Below, in pieces: positions 1 to 5,866 of a stretch of DNA of 8,862 nt. The position numbers and the translations under genes were made by a program. Position 1 is the stretch's first letter, and the number at the start of each line of letters is the position of its first letter. The stretch is from Spirochaetota bacterium. GTDB lineage: Bacteria; Spirochaetota; UBA4802; UB4802. Location: the NCBI GenBank assembly GCA_018399855.1, contig JAGYNX010000069.1, forward strand, positions 1-8,862, written 5' to 3'. The notes beneath the pieces are model-generated. The model was not told where the DNA came from. It did no database searches and was given only the letters and a program-made list of their open reading frames with translations.

Positions 1-119
1 AATTCGGTAAACACCCTGAACAGCTCTCTGGCGGTTGGACCATCAACGGCGTTTCTGACCTGCGGCCGTTGAATAGTTACAAGCAATATTGAATTACGTG
101 TCTCAGTTTTTACGGTCAT
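1..119 (-). CDS. Enoyl-CoA hydratase/isomerase (crotonase) family protein, N-terminal fragment
   Basis: Partial gene: 39 codons are visible from an ATG at 119-117, and the frame stays open to the left edge. The translation begins MTVKTETRNSILLVTIQR and continues PQVRNAVDGPTARELF. The pattern of a short beta-strand, then (N/Q)RP-x-x-RNA-(V/L)-(D/N) and a helix is the hallmark N-terminus of crotonase-fold acyl-CoA enzymes, which hydrate, isomerise or hydrolyse acyl-CoA thioesters using an oxyanion hole. The start is supported by GGAG (127-130 on the complement) 7 bases upstream. The catalytic residues lie beyond the window, so the exact reaction cannot be given. It is divergent from the HtpX-like gene. 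Family assignment is fairly secure for so short a piece; substrate is unknown. Confidence 0.8.
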   Translation of the reverse strand, partial: MTVKTETRNSILLVTIQRPQVRNAVDGPTARELFRVFTE

Positions 120-293
120 TTGAATTCTCCACGTCTTTACAAGTGTTGATAGTTCATGATATACTCAATGCAGCACATGTATAGTAAAATATCATCAGTT
201 GAAAACTGAATGCATCAAGAGCGTAGCAATATATATACTGTTTCTTCACGGTGAGTTGTTGACGGATAGATATATTGATATCTGGAGTTGTTA
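120..293. promoter_or_regulatory. Divergent promoter region between the crotonase gene and the htpX-like gene
   Basis: This AT-rich spacer of 174 bases must hold both promoters. On the plus strand TATACT (234-239) is the best -10 and would give a leader of roughly 50 bases for the protease, but no good -35 precedes it. On the minus strand TTTTCA (complement of 200-205) and TATACA (complement of 178-183) are 16 bases apart and could serve the crotonase gene. Two small dyads are present: TCAGTT-gaa-AACTGA (195-209), which overlaps that -35, and AGATAT-attg-ATATCT (268-283), directly upstream of the protease ribosome binding site. They could be operators or weak hairpins; promoter strength is uncertain. 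Confidence 0.35.
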
Positions 294-1250
294 ATGGGTT
301 CATTATTGGGACATGGATCACGCTGGCGAAATGTTCTGCAATCAACAAGTATACTGATTCTTATGGCTGGTATACTGGGGGGTATTGGCTGGTTTATTGG
401 AGGCATGACGGGGCTTTTGTGGACCGCCATGATTGGGATAATGCTATTCGTCTTTACCCCGAAGATTACACCTGGAGTGGTACTGCGTATGTATAATGCA
501 AGCCCCATACAGGAGGATGAGCTTCCAGGCCTTTGTCATTTAGTTGAAGCTTTGTCCAGAAAGGCGGGGTTGAAGTATGTGCCTGATATGTATTATATAC
601 CAAGCAGGGTGATGAATGCGTTTAGTGTTGGCAGCCGGGATAATGCTGCAATCGCACTGAGCGATGGCCTTCTTCGTTCAATGTCCAGACGGGAGATCGC
701 GGGAATACTGGCGCATGAGTTGAATCATATACGCCACAATGACCTGTGGATAATGCAGATGGCTGATAACATGAGCAGGATCACCCATTCCATGTCAATG
801 GTGGGGCAGGTGATGCTTCTGTTATTTCTGCCCTTCTACTTTGCCGTGGGTACCAGTGTCCCCTGGCTGATTATATTAATCCTCATCATTGCCCCCTTAA
901 TGAGTATGCTGTTGCAAATGGCGTTATCACGAACAAGGGAATATGATGCCGACCTTGGTGCCCTACAGATAACAGGGGATCCTGAGGGTCTTGCCTCAGC
1001 ATTGAAAAAACTGGAAGTATACCAGAAGAAGCTCATTGATCTGCTGATCATGCCCGGCAGAAAAAATCCTGACCCGTCCCTTCTCAGGTCACATCCACAT
1101 ACTGAAAAGAGACTGGAAAGATTGTATAAGCTGGGGGAGCAACACCAGTCTGAAAAAGAAGTTGATGTACCTGGTGAAGATATCCTTTCGGGCCGGTATT
1201 CACCGGTTCGTGACAAACCACGATGGAAGTGGTGGGGAGGTTGGTACTGA
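294..1250 (+). CDS. htpX: HtpX-like M48 family zinc metalloprotease, membrane-bound
   Basis: A 318-residue integral membrane protease of the M48B/HtpX type. Known family members degrade misfolded or damaged inner-membrane proteins, with the zinc site facing the cytoplasm. Visible evidence: a hydrophobic hairpin at residues 17-55, the zinc motif HELNH at 141-145 (ligands H141 and H145, catalytic E142), a second hydrophobic pair at about 169-208, and R-E-Y-D-A-D with the likely third ligand E216. A conserved S-H-P-H-T-E-K-R-L tail element follows. Length is slightly above the roughly 290 residues of E. coli HtpX, mainly because of a charged C-terminal tail ending in W-K-W-W-G-G-W-Y. ATG 294 is chosen over the in-frame TTG at 288 because GGAG (284-287) sits 6 bases before the ATG and abuts the TTG. 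It precedes the peroxiredoxin on the same strand by 117 bases, which suggests separate transcription. Family call is firm; orthology to htpX is probable. Confidence 0.9.
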   Translation: MGSLLGHGSRWRNVLQSTSILILMAGILGGIGWFIGGMTGLLWTAMIGIMLFVFTPKITPGVVLRMYNASPIQEDELPGLCHLVEALSRKAGLKYVPDMYYIPSRVMNAFSVGSRDNAAIALSDGLLRSMSRREIAGILAHELNHIRHNDLWIMQMADNMSRITHSMSMVGQVMLLLFLPFYFAVGTSVPWLIILILIIAPLMSMLLQMALSRTREYDADLGALQITGDPEGLASALKKLEVYQKKLIDLLIMPGRKNPDPSLLRSHPHTEKRLERLYKLGEQHQSEKEVDVPGEDILSGRYSPVRDKPRWKWWGGWY

Positions 1251-1265
1251 TAGAAAATATGAAAT

Positions 1266-1308
1266 CATTACAAAAATGCTTGCATTACAAAATGTCTTAT
1301 GCTACATT
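1266..1308 (+). promoter_or_regulatory. Candidate promoter with repeat elements upstream of prxU
   Basis: TTGCAT (1280-1285) and TACATT (1303-1308) are separated by 17 bases. TG occupies the extended -10 position (1300-1301), giving TGCTACATT. This would start transcription near 1315, about 50 bases before the ATG at 1368. Two near-identical direct repeats, CATTACAAAAATG (1266-1278) and CATTACAAAATG (1283-1294), flank and overlap the -35. The dyad ATGC-TT-GCAT (1276-1285) sits between them. The arrangement would suit an operator for a redox or stress regulator, but no known consensus such as a PerR or OxyR box is recognised. Confidence 0.45.
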
Positions 1309-1353
1309 TATTCAAACAAGCGGGATGAATCACAAACCTTATGTATCATGTTT

Positions 1354-1360
1354 CAGGAGG
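1354..1360 (+). promoter_or_regulatory. Ribosome binding site deciding the prxU start at 1368
   Basis: CAGGAGG lies 7 bases before ATG 1368. The upstream in-frame ATG at 1341 has no such element, so the shorter start is preferred. Confidence 0.85.
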
Positions 1361-1367
1361 TTATAGT

Positions 1368-2099
1368 ATGGCAGAAGAATTCAAACCCGGATGCGCCAGG
1401 CCAACTGGCGGACCGGTAGGCAGTGAACCTGTGAAAGAAGACGCTGCGACGTCTTCACAGGATGAATCTATGAAAGGAGGAAACAAGAGTATGATAATGG
1501 TGGGCAAGAAGGCCCCTGATTTTACTGCTCCGGCGTATCACAGGGGAAAGTTTATAAACGTAGCGCTTTCAGATTACCTTGGAAAATGGGTGGTGCTTTG
1601 CTTTTATCCTGGTGATTTTACATTCGTTTGAGCAACAGAGGTGTCGGCAGTTGCCGACAGGTATAGCGAGTTTCAGGATCTGGGAGTTGAAGTTTTATCC
1701 ATGAGTGTGGATAGTGTGTTTGTTCATAAAATGTGGGATGAACATGAATTGTCAAAGATGGTTAAAGGTGGAATTCCTTTCCCCATGATGTCAGATGGCG
1801 GCGGGAAAGTGGGTACCGTATATGGTATTTATGATGAGGACGCTGGTGTAGAAACGAGGGGACGTTTTATCATCGATCCGGATGGGAACGTGCAGGGATA
1901 CGAGGTTCTTACGCCTCCGGTAGGACGGAATGTGAACGAGTCAATACGACAGGTGCAGGCTTTTCAGCATGTTCGCAACAGTAAGGGTTCAGAAGCACTT
2001 CCTTCAGGTTGGAAACCGGGCAAGCTTACGTTGAAACCCGGACCTGATCTTGTTGGCAAGGTCTGGGAAGTCTGGAAGACAGATATGGCACGCGACTGA
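1368..2099 (+). CDS. prxU: Selenocysteine-containing peroxiredoxin (PrxU type), UGA at 1629-1631 read as Sec
   Basis: An AhpC/Prx1-like thiol peroxidase of 243 residues that reduces hydrogen peroxide, organic hydroperoxides and probably peroxynitrite in the cytoplasm. The frame is interrupted only by TGA at 1629-1631, exactly where the peroxidatic Cys belongs: FYPGDFTFV-U-ATEV, against the usual FTFVCPTE. Sec is residue 88. The frame is the same on both sides and homology continues without a gap (SMSVDS, FPMMSD, GRFIIDPDG, TPPVGRN, SGWKPG). A fitting SECIS hairpin follows at 1642-1659. ATG 1368 is chosen because AGGAGG ends 7 bases upstream and because the extension M1-S41 carries a PGCARP motif that I recall from relatives. 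A second start at 1491 also has a ribosome binding site. The C-terminal resolving Cys expected before PxGWKPG is Leu (S-E-A-L-P-S-G-W-K-P-G), and the only Cys residues are C9 and C78. A standard gene caller would split this gene or call it a pseudogene. The Sec call is strong. Confidence 0.93.
1473..1480 (+). promoter_or_regulatory. Internal ribosome binding site inside prxU (possible second start at 1491)
   Basis: AAAGGAGG lies 10 bases before the in-frame ATG at 1491, with another ATG at 1497. Initiation here would give a 202-residue peroxiredoxin with Sec at position 47, close to the usual position of the peroxidatic residue, and without the N-terminal Cys extension. The AAAGGAGG also encodes K-G-G, so it may be coincidental. 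Confidence 0.4.
1642..1659 (+). promoter_or_regulatory. Bacterial SECIS element of prxU
   Basis: The mRNA can fold as UGUCGGC (1642-1648), loop AGUU (1649-1652), GCCGACA (1653-1659): seven perfect pairs closed by a four-base loop. The loop begins 17 bases after the UGA and has G among its first two bases. Both match the known rules for bacterial SECIS elements (short apical loop with G at position 1 or 2, 16-37 bases from UGA). It lies within the codons for V-S-A-V-A-D-R. SelB bound to such a loop delivers Sec-tRNA to the UGA. Confidence 0.85.
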
Positions 2100-2141
2100 C
2101 AGGTTCGTTTCATCCCGCTCCTGTTTGTTTAGTGTGAATTT

Positions 2142-2915
2142 TTACACATACTTAATAAATCTCTCAGGGTTATATCGAATTCGCTTTCCATATATTCCCC
2201 CGGGGGCCCTTTTCCCGGCAGAGACCACCATGACTACCGCGGCATCCCGGGGAAGTGCGAGGATCTTCTTAATTCTCTTCGCGTCATACCCTTCCATGGG
2301 ACATGAATCATATCCGTAAGCCCGCAGTGACAACATGAGATTTTCTGCTGCAAGGGCTGTTGTCTTGGAGGCCCAGAGTTTCATGTCCTTGCGGGTGACC
2401 GGTTCACGGATTATTGGTGCCGAAAGTCCGCGAAAAAAATACAGTATACGTTTGAAAAAACCAATTATTCCCAGGGGCCCCTGTGTATATACAAATGGTA
2501 CTATCTTCTTATAATAACTGAAGGCGGCTTTTGGTACCTTCTCCGGCTGCTTGTTAAAAAGGGTTACCATCTCCCTGGCATGCTCTCTCCATGTTGCGGT
2601 TCGTGCCACAAGTACGAAAAGGGTAGCGGCACTTTTGGCGGCAACCTGGGACAGGCACGCGTAATTCAGTTCCTTTCGTTTCTCAGGTGACTGCACACAG
2701 TAAATTTCCCATGGCTGCAGGTTTGACGAGTTGGGTGCCAGGAGGGCGTTTTTCAAGCAGGTAGTAATTATATTATCAGGAATCTTTTCGTCGGTATAGA
2801 CGCGAACTGAGCGGCGTGAATCGACAACTTTCTGAAACTCCTCTGCGTTAATCTCGGGTGCCTCTTCATGATAATCGAATCCCTGTGTTGAACTCAGTAT
2901 GTTCTCATCTGACAT
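2142..2915 (-). CDS. Nitroreductase-family FMN-dependent oxidoreductase
   Basis: A 257-residue cytoplasmic flavoprotein. Members of this family transfer electrons from NAD(P)H through FMN to nitroaromatics, quinones or other acceptors, or act in unrelated specialised reactions; the substrate here is unknown. Visible family signatures are SRRSVRVY at residues 33-40 (FMN phosphate contacts R34, R35, S36, R38), LAPNSSNLQPWEIYCV at 59-74, ALAAENLMLSLRAYGYDSC at 187-205, and a final A-G-K-R strand at 233-236. It is longer than the typical 180-220 residues because of an N-terminal extension of about 25 residues and an aromatic, hydrophobic insertion at about 132-168. The insertion may shape a lid, a membrane-facing surface or the dimer interface. 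The start has AAAGGAG (complement of 2924-2930) 8 bases upstream. It converges on prxU with a 42-base gap and no clear terminator. CCCCCGGGGG (2197-2206) is a GC-rich patch within its codons. Confidence 0.88.
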   Translation of the reverse strand: MSDENILSSTQGFDYHEEAPEINAEEFQKVVDSRRSVRVYTDEKIPDNIITTCLKNALLAPNSSNLQPWEIYCVQSPEKRKELNYACLSQVAAKSAATLFVLVARTATWREHAREMVTLFNKQPEKVPKAAFSYYKKIVPFVYTQGPLGIIGFFKRILYFFRGLSAPIIREPVTRKDMKLWASKTTALAAENLMLSLRAYGYDSCPMEGYDAKRIKKILALPRDAAVVMVVSAGKRAPGGIYGKRIRYNPERFIKYV

Positions 2916-3002
2916 GATATGTACTCCTTTCTTTCTTAAGGTATGGTGGTAAATATTTTAATGCTTTCCCAAAGATAAAAAATTGTATTTTTATGCTTGA
3001 AG

Positions 3003-3032
3003 ATTATAGGCCATTCTGGAACATGTACACAA
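3003..3032 (-). promoter_or_regulatory. Candidate promoter of the nitroreductase gene
   Basis: On the minus strand a perfect TATAAT (complement of 3003-3008) follows TTGTGT (complement of 3027-3032) by 18 bases. This would give a leader of roughly 80 bases before ATG 2915. The -35 is weak, so this rests mainly on the -10. The same 209-base divergent spacer must also drive yhbY on the plus strand; the best there is TTCAGG (3074-3079), 17 bases, TAGTAT (3097-3102), which is weak. Confidence 0.4.
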
Positions 3033-3124
3033 CAATAATATTCGCTATTATTTCATTTTATCCGGTTATGTCCTTCAGGAAGAAGTTGACCTTATTTAGT
3101 ATATTCATACGGGGGTAAAGGAGC

Positions 3125-3433
3125 ATGAAAAGTCTTTCCCGCAACACCATTCAATACCTGAAGGGGTGTGCCCATTCGATGAAACCCGTCGTGCTTATCG
3201 GAAAGAACGGACTTTCCGCAGGGGTAATCGGGGCCATTGATGATGTACTGGACAGCCATGAACTCATAAAGATAAAGTTCATTGACTGCAAGGACGAGAA
3301 GAAAGACCTGTCCAGTTCCATTGTGCAGCAGACAAAAAGTATAATGGTGGGGTTGGTCGGTAACGTTCTTATTGTGTACCGCCCCCATGCCGAGATTGAA
3401 AAACGGCAGTACGAGCGGGCGGTTGCAGGATAA
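3125..3433 (+). CDS. yhbY: YhbY-type RNA-binding protein (CRS1/YhbY domain)
   Basis: A 102-residue single-domain protein. YhbY proteins bind RNA and associate with pre-50S ribosomal particles, so a role in ribosome assembly is likely. The whole domain is present: L-K-G-C-A-H at 12-17, KPVVLIGKNGLS at 20-31 (the GxxG-like RNA-binding loop), HELIKIKF at 45-52, and the final strand GNVLIVYRP at 79-87. Length and start match E. coli YhbY (97 residues), which supports ATG 3125. Its ribosome binding site is odd: TAAAGGAG ends only one base before the ATG, while GGGGG at 3111-3115 is 9 bases away and may be what is used. It is divergent from the nitroreductase and convergent with sucrose synthase (21-base gap). 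Confidence 0.92.
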   Translation: MKSLSRNTIQYLKGCAHSMKPVVLIGKNGLSAGVIGAIDDVLDSHELIKIKFIDCKDEKKDLSSSIVQQTKSIMVGLVGNVLIVYRPHAEIEKRQYERAVAG

Positions 3434-3454
3434 TAGTATTATTTCATCCGGCAC

Positions 3455-5863
3455 TTATTCGATAAGCCGCCCAGCCCTTTGTCTGAACAGGAAATGGTAC
3501 ATCATATCGGCATAGCGATCCATCTTTTTCTTCCCCTCGGCGGATTCTGAAAATCTCCAGAATCCATACAACTTGGCCAGGTTGATGAGCCTGCTGCTGT
3601 ATCGTTTCCAGGTGAAATGCTGGCGAACCCTGTTGATGCCATTTTCTGAAATATTGTTCCAGTATGCTGCATCTTTCTCGCATTCCATAAAGAAATTCTC
3701 AAGGCTTTCGGCGATCAGTTCAGGATGACTGGTATTCATAAGGAACCCACTGAATTCATGCTGAATTATTTCAACCGGGCCACCGAACTTCGGACCAAAC
3801 GTGGGCAGGCCCGAAAGCATGGCTTCCAGTATTGTAAGACCGAATGCCTCAAAAAGTGCCGGCTGAACGAAGACACCCCTGTAGTCGGCTATTATCCTGT
3901 ATACTTCACCAGTATCAAGCTTGTTGATACTGGGAAGCCAGCGAATTTTTCCGTGCAGATCATATTTGTCAATTAATTCATATGCCAGGCGAATTTGTTC
4001 TTTTTCTTCATCGTCCCGTGAGTCTTCGATGTAAATGGACGCTGCGGAAAATATCAGGTTGCATGTTTCCTGCAGCTTTTTACTCATGCCGAATGCCTCT
4101 ATAAGGCCTGTTATATTCTTAATTTTATCGAAACGAGCCATGGTGAAGATGGGGGGTTTCTCAGGGGCATCCAGTGTACCGAATATCCCTTCGATCTCTT
4201 CTCCGAAGAGTCGTTCTTTCCAGTGATTAATTTTCTGGTGAACCCTGTTTTCTTTTTCATGATAAGGCCCGTAAAGGTTTTCATCAACACCGGGAGGTAT
4301 TACATTAAACTTGGGGGCGAACAGGTTTACCCCGTTATGCACCTGGAAAAGACCCGGCATTGTATAGTGCTGGTATGATTCGTACTGTCCCATCTCGAAT
4401 TCAGTTCCCGCTATTTCCTGGTAGGTACTGGCAATAATAAAATCAGATTTGTTCATGGAAAGCATATCCGCGGTATACTGCAGTGAAAAATTGTAGTGTT
4501 CTTCCATGTCCTGCCAGTACAGGTCTGAGAACAGGTACTTCGTTTTTTCCAGGGCATGGGCTATGGTACACTGAATTACGTCAAGCTTGTTGGACATCAG
4601 GGTTGCTACCAGGTTGCCGTCGGAGTAATTTCCGATGATAAGATCCGGGCGTCCCTGAAATTCACTCAGAATGGCAGCGGTAGCGTCTCTGGCAAACCGT
4701 TCGAGATATGGCCATACATGGAAGCGTGAAATCCAGTGAGGTATGGTATTGTAATTATTGTCCCGGAAGGGTATGCGAAGGATCCAGCCGTTTTCTGTTT
4801 GATGTATTTTTTCATGCTGCTGATTGCACGTGGTATCACCCGCTTCGGGAATGAGCCTGGTAACCACGATAATTTGTGGCATAACATCAAGACCGGTAAG
4901 CTGTATGCTTTCTTTAAGATGCTTCTCCAGTGCCCTAACCTGGTCAAGAATGTATATTACCTGCCCGCCAGTATCAGGTTTTCCCAGCACGTTCTCCTGG
5001 CCAAACCATCCATGAGGTGAAAGTATGGCGATTTTTGAGACCAGGGGCATGGGAACCATGGATATGAATTCTTCCAGCAGTGAATCATCGGGTTCGTTGA
5101 TAAGATCGTACAGCAATTGCATGGAGTTTATTATCCGGCCTACGGTGTTACCCCATCCTGGTTCAAATCCGGATTGTTTCATGGTGCGTTCAACAGATGA
5201 ATATGGATCATCATGAGGCAAACCGGAGAGCATGTCAATCATGCTGCCCAGTTCGTCGTAGAAGGTATTATGGTCAGATATTATTGAACTGTTCACAAGC
5301 AGCTGCTGCCCTTCATAACTGTGCATTCGAATAAAGTTGAATAATTTCTGATTCCATTCAACGGGATTTTGAAATATTTTACTGCTGAGATATCGGTTAA
5401 GATATCGAATACCGTTTCCCACCGATCTTGTATCCTTGATGGATGGAGAAAAATCGTAAAATGGCATAAAATCTATATGAAGATGTGATTGATCATCCTG
5501 GGCAGGCATCACCTGTGTATCTTTGATATCAAGATATTCGCTGACGGATATCTCCTCAAGGTATTCTCCGTCCATCCTCAGCATGTAAAACCTGTATCGT
5601 GCTATGCCGTAACGGTGCATCAATACCATGAATTGACTTCGAACGATCACTTCCTGTATCTTTCGCAAAAATAACGCAATTGATGATTTTTCCAGGAATT
5701 CCTGGTTCTTGTTATATGTTTCGCAGTATTCTTTGAATATGAGAAGTATATCATTGCGAAGCAGAAACTTACCCTCGTGTTCGGCAATACTGGCAACGAA
5801 TTCTTTGAATTCATGTTGTTCCTGTTCATTTATTATTCTATGTATCATGTTTTGTGCGGACAA
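3455..5863 (-). CDS. sus: Sucrose synthase (GT4, GT-B fold)
   Basis: An 802-residue cytoplasmic enzyme catalysing sucrose + NDP to NDP-glucose + fructose, reversibly. Length and layout equal known sucrose synthases. A regulatory N-terminal part (about 1-270) includes SVGNGIRYLNRYLSS, a close match to the plant S-I-G-N-G-(V/L)-x-F-L-N-R-H-L-S-S element. The glycosyltransferase core starts at HGWFGQENVLGKPDTGGQ (H284). HALEKTKYLFSDLYW, DFIIASTYQEIAGT and TMPGLF are family-specific. The donor site has MARFDKIKN (R577, K582) and the E-x7-E motif in ALFEAFGLTILEA (E672, E680). The plant residues linked to UDP preference (QN motif) are not conserved. The start is TTG at 5863 because AAGGAGAGG (complement of 5872-5880) ends 8 bases before it; ATG 5848 would be 23 bases away. 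It is the last gene of the sucrose operon, 3 bases after the synthase-phosphatase stop. Assignment is secure. Confidence 0.96.
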   Translation of the reverse strand: MSAQNMIHRIINEQEQHEFKEFVASIAEHEGKFLLRNDILLIFKEYCETYNKNQEFLEKSSIALFLRKIQEVIVRSQFMVLMHRYGIARYRFYMLRMDGEYLEEISVSEYLDIKDTQVMPAQDDQSHLHIDFMPFYDFSPSIKDTRSVGNGIRYLNRYLSSKIFQNPVEWNQKLFNFIRMHSYEGQQLLVNSSIISDHNTFYDELGSMIDMLSGLPHDDPYSSVERTMKQSGFEPGWGNTVGRIINSMQLLYDLINEPDDSLLEEFISMVPMPLVSKIAILSPHGWFGQENVLGKPDTGGQVIYILDQVRALEKHLKESIQLTGLDVMPQIIVVTRLIPEAGDTTCNQQHEKIHQTENGWILRIPFRDNNYNTIPHWISRFHVWPYLERFARDATAAILSEFQGRPDLIIGNYSDGNLVATLMSNKLDVIQCTIAHALEKTKYLFSDLYWQDMEEHYNFSLQYTADMLSMNKSDFIIASTYQEIAGTEFEMGQYESYQHYTMPGLFQVHNGVNLFAPKFNVIPPGVDENLYGPYHEKENRVHQKINHWKERLFGEEIEGIFGTLDAPEKPPIFTMARFDKIKNITGLIEAFGMSKKLQETCNLIFSAASIYIEDSRDDEEKEQIRLAYELIDKYDLHGKIRWLPSINKLDTGEVYRIIADYRGVFVQPALFEAFGLTILEAMLSGLPTFGPKFGGPVEIIQHEFSGFLMNTSHPELIAESLENFFMECEKDAAYWNNISENGINRVRQHFTWKRYSSRLINLAKLYGFWRFSESAEGKKKMDRYADMMYHFLFRQRAGRLIE

Positions 5864-5866
5864 TTG

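Noticed and set aside
836..1216. 126-codon open frame on the minus strand within the protease gene
   Set aside because: It is antisense to a confident coding region and its translation is low-complexity, Ser-rich shadow sequence.
1217..1233. ACCAC...GTGGT inverted repeat at the end of the protease gene as a terminator
   Set aside because: Five pairs only, inside the coding sequence, not followed by a run of T.
1629..1631. Nonsense mutation making the peroxiredoxin a pseudogene
   Set aside because: The codon sits exactly at the catalytic position, a SECIS hairpin follows at the right distance, and the rest of the coding sequence shows no decay.
1641..2099. Separate peroxiredoxin gene starting at GTG 1641 after a stop codon
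   Set aside because: It lacks the catalytic region and has no ribosome binding site. Frame and homology continue directly through the UGA from the upstream part.
2097..2099. Second TGA of prxU as another Sec codon
   Set aside because: It lies at the natural end of the family, no SECIS-like stem follows, and the downstream translation is unlike a peroxiredoxin.
2132..2147. GTGTGA/TTACAC stem between prxU and the nitroreductase as an intrinsic terminator
   Set aside because: Only six pairs including a G-U, overlapping the nitroreductase stop, with no U-tract after it on either strand.
2197..2206. CCCCCGGGGG palindrome as a regulatory element
   Set aside because: It lies within the codons for the A-P-G-G segment of the nitroreductase, so codon content alone explains it.
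3086..3105. TTGACC (3086-3091) with TATATT (3100-3105) as the yhbY promoter
   Set aside because: Only 8 bases separate the two elements, far from the 16-18 needed.
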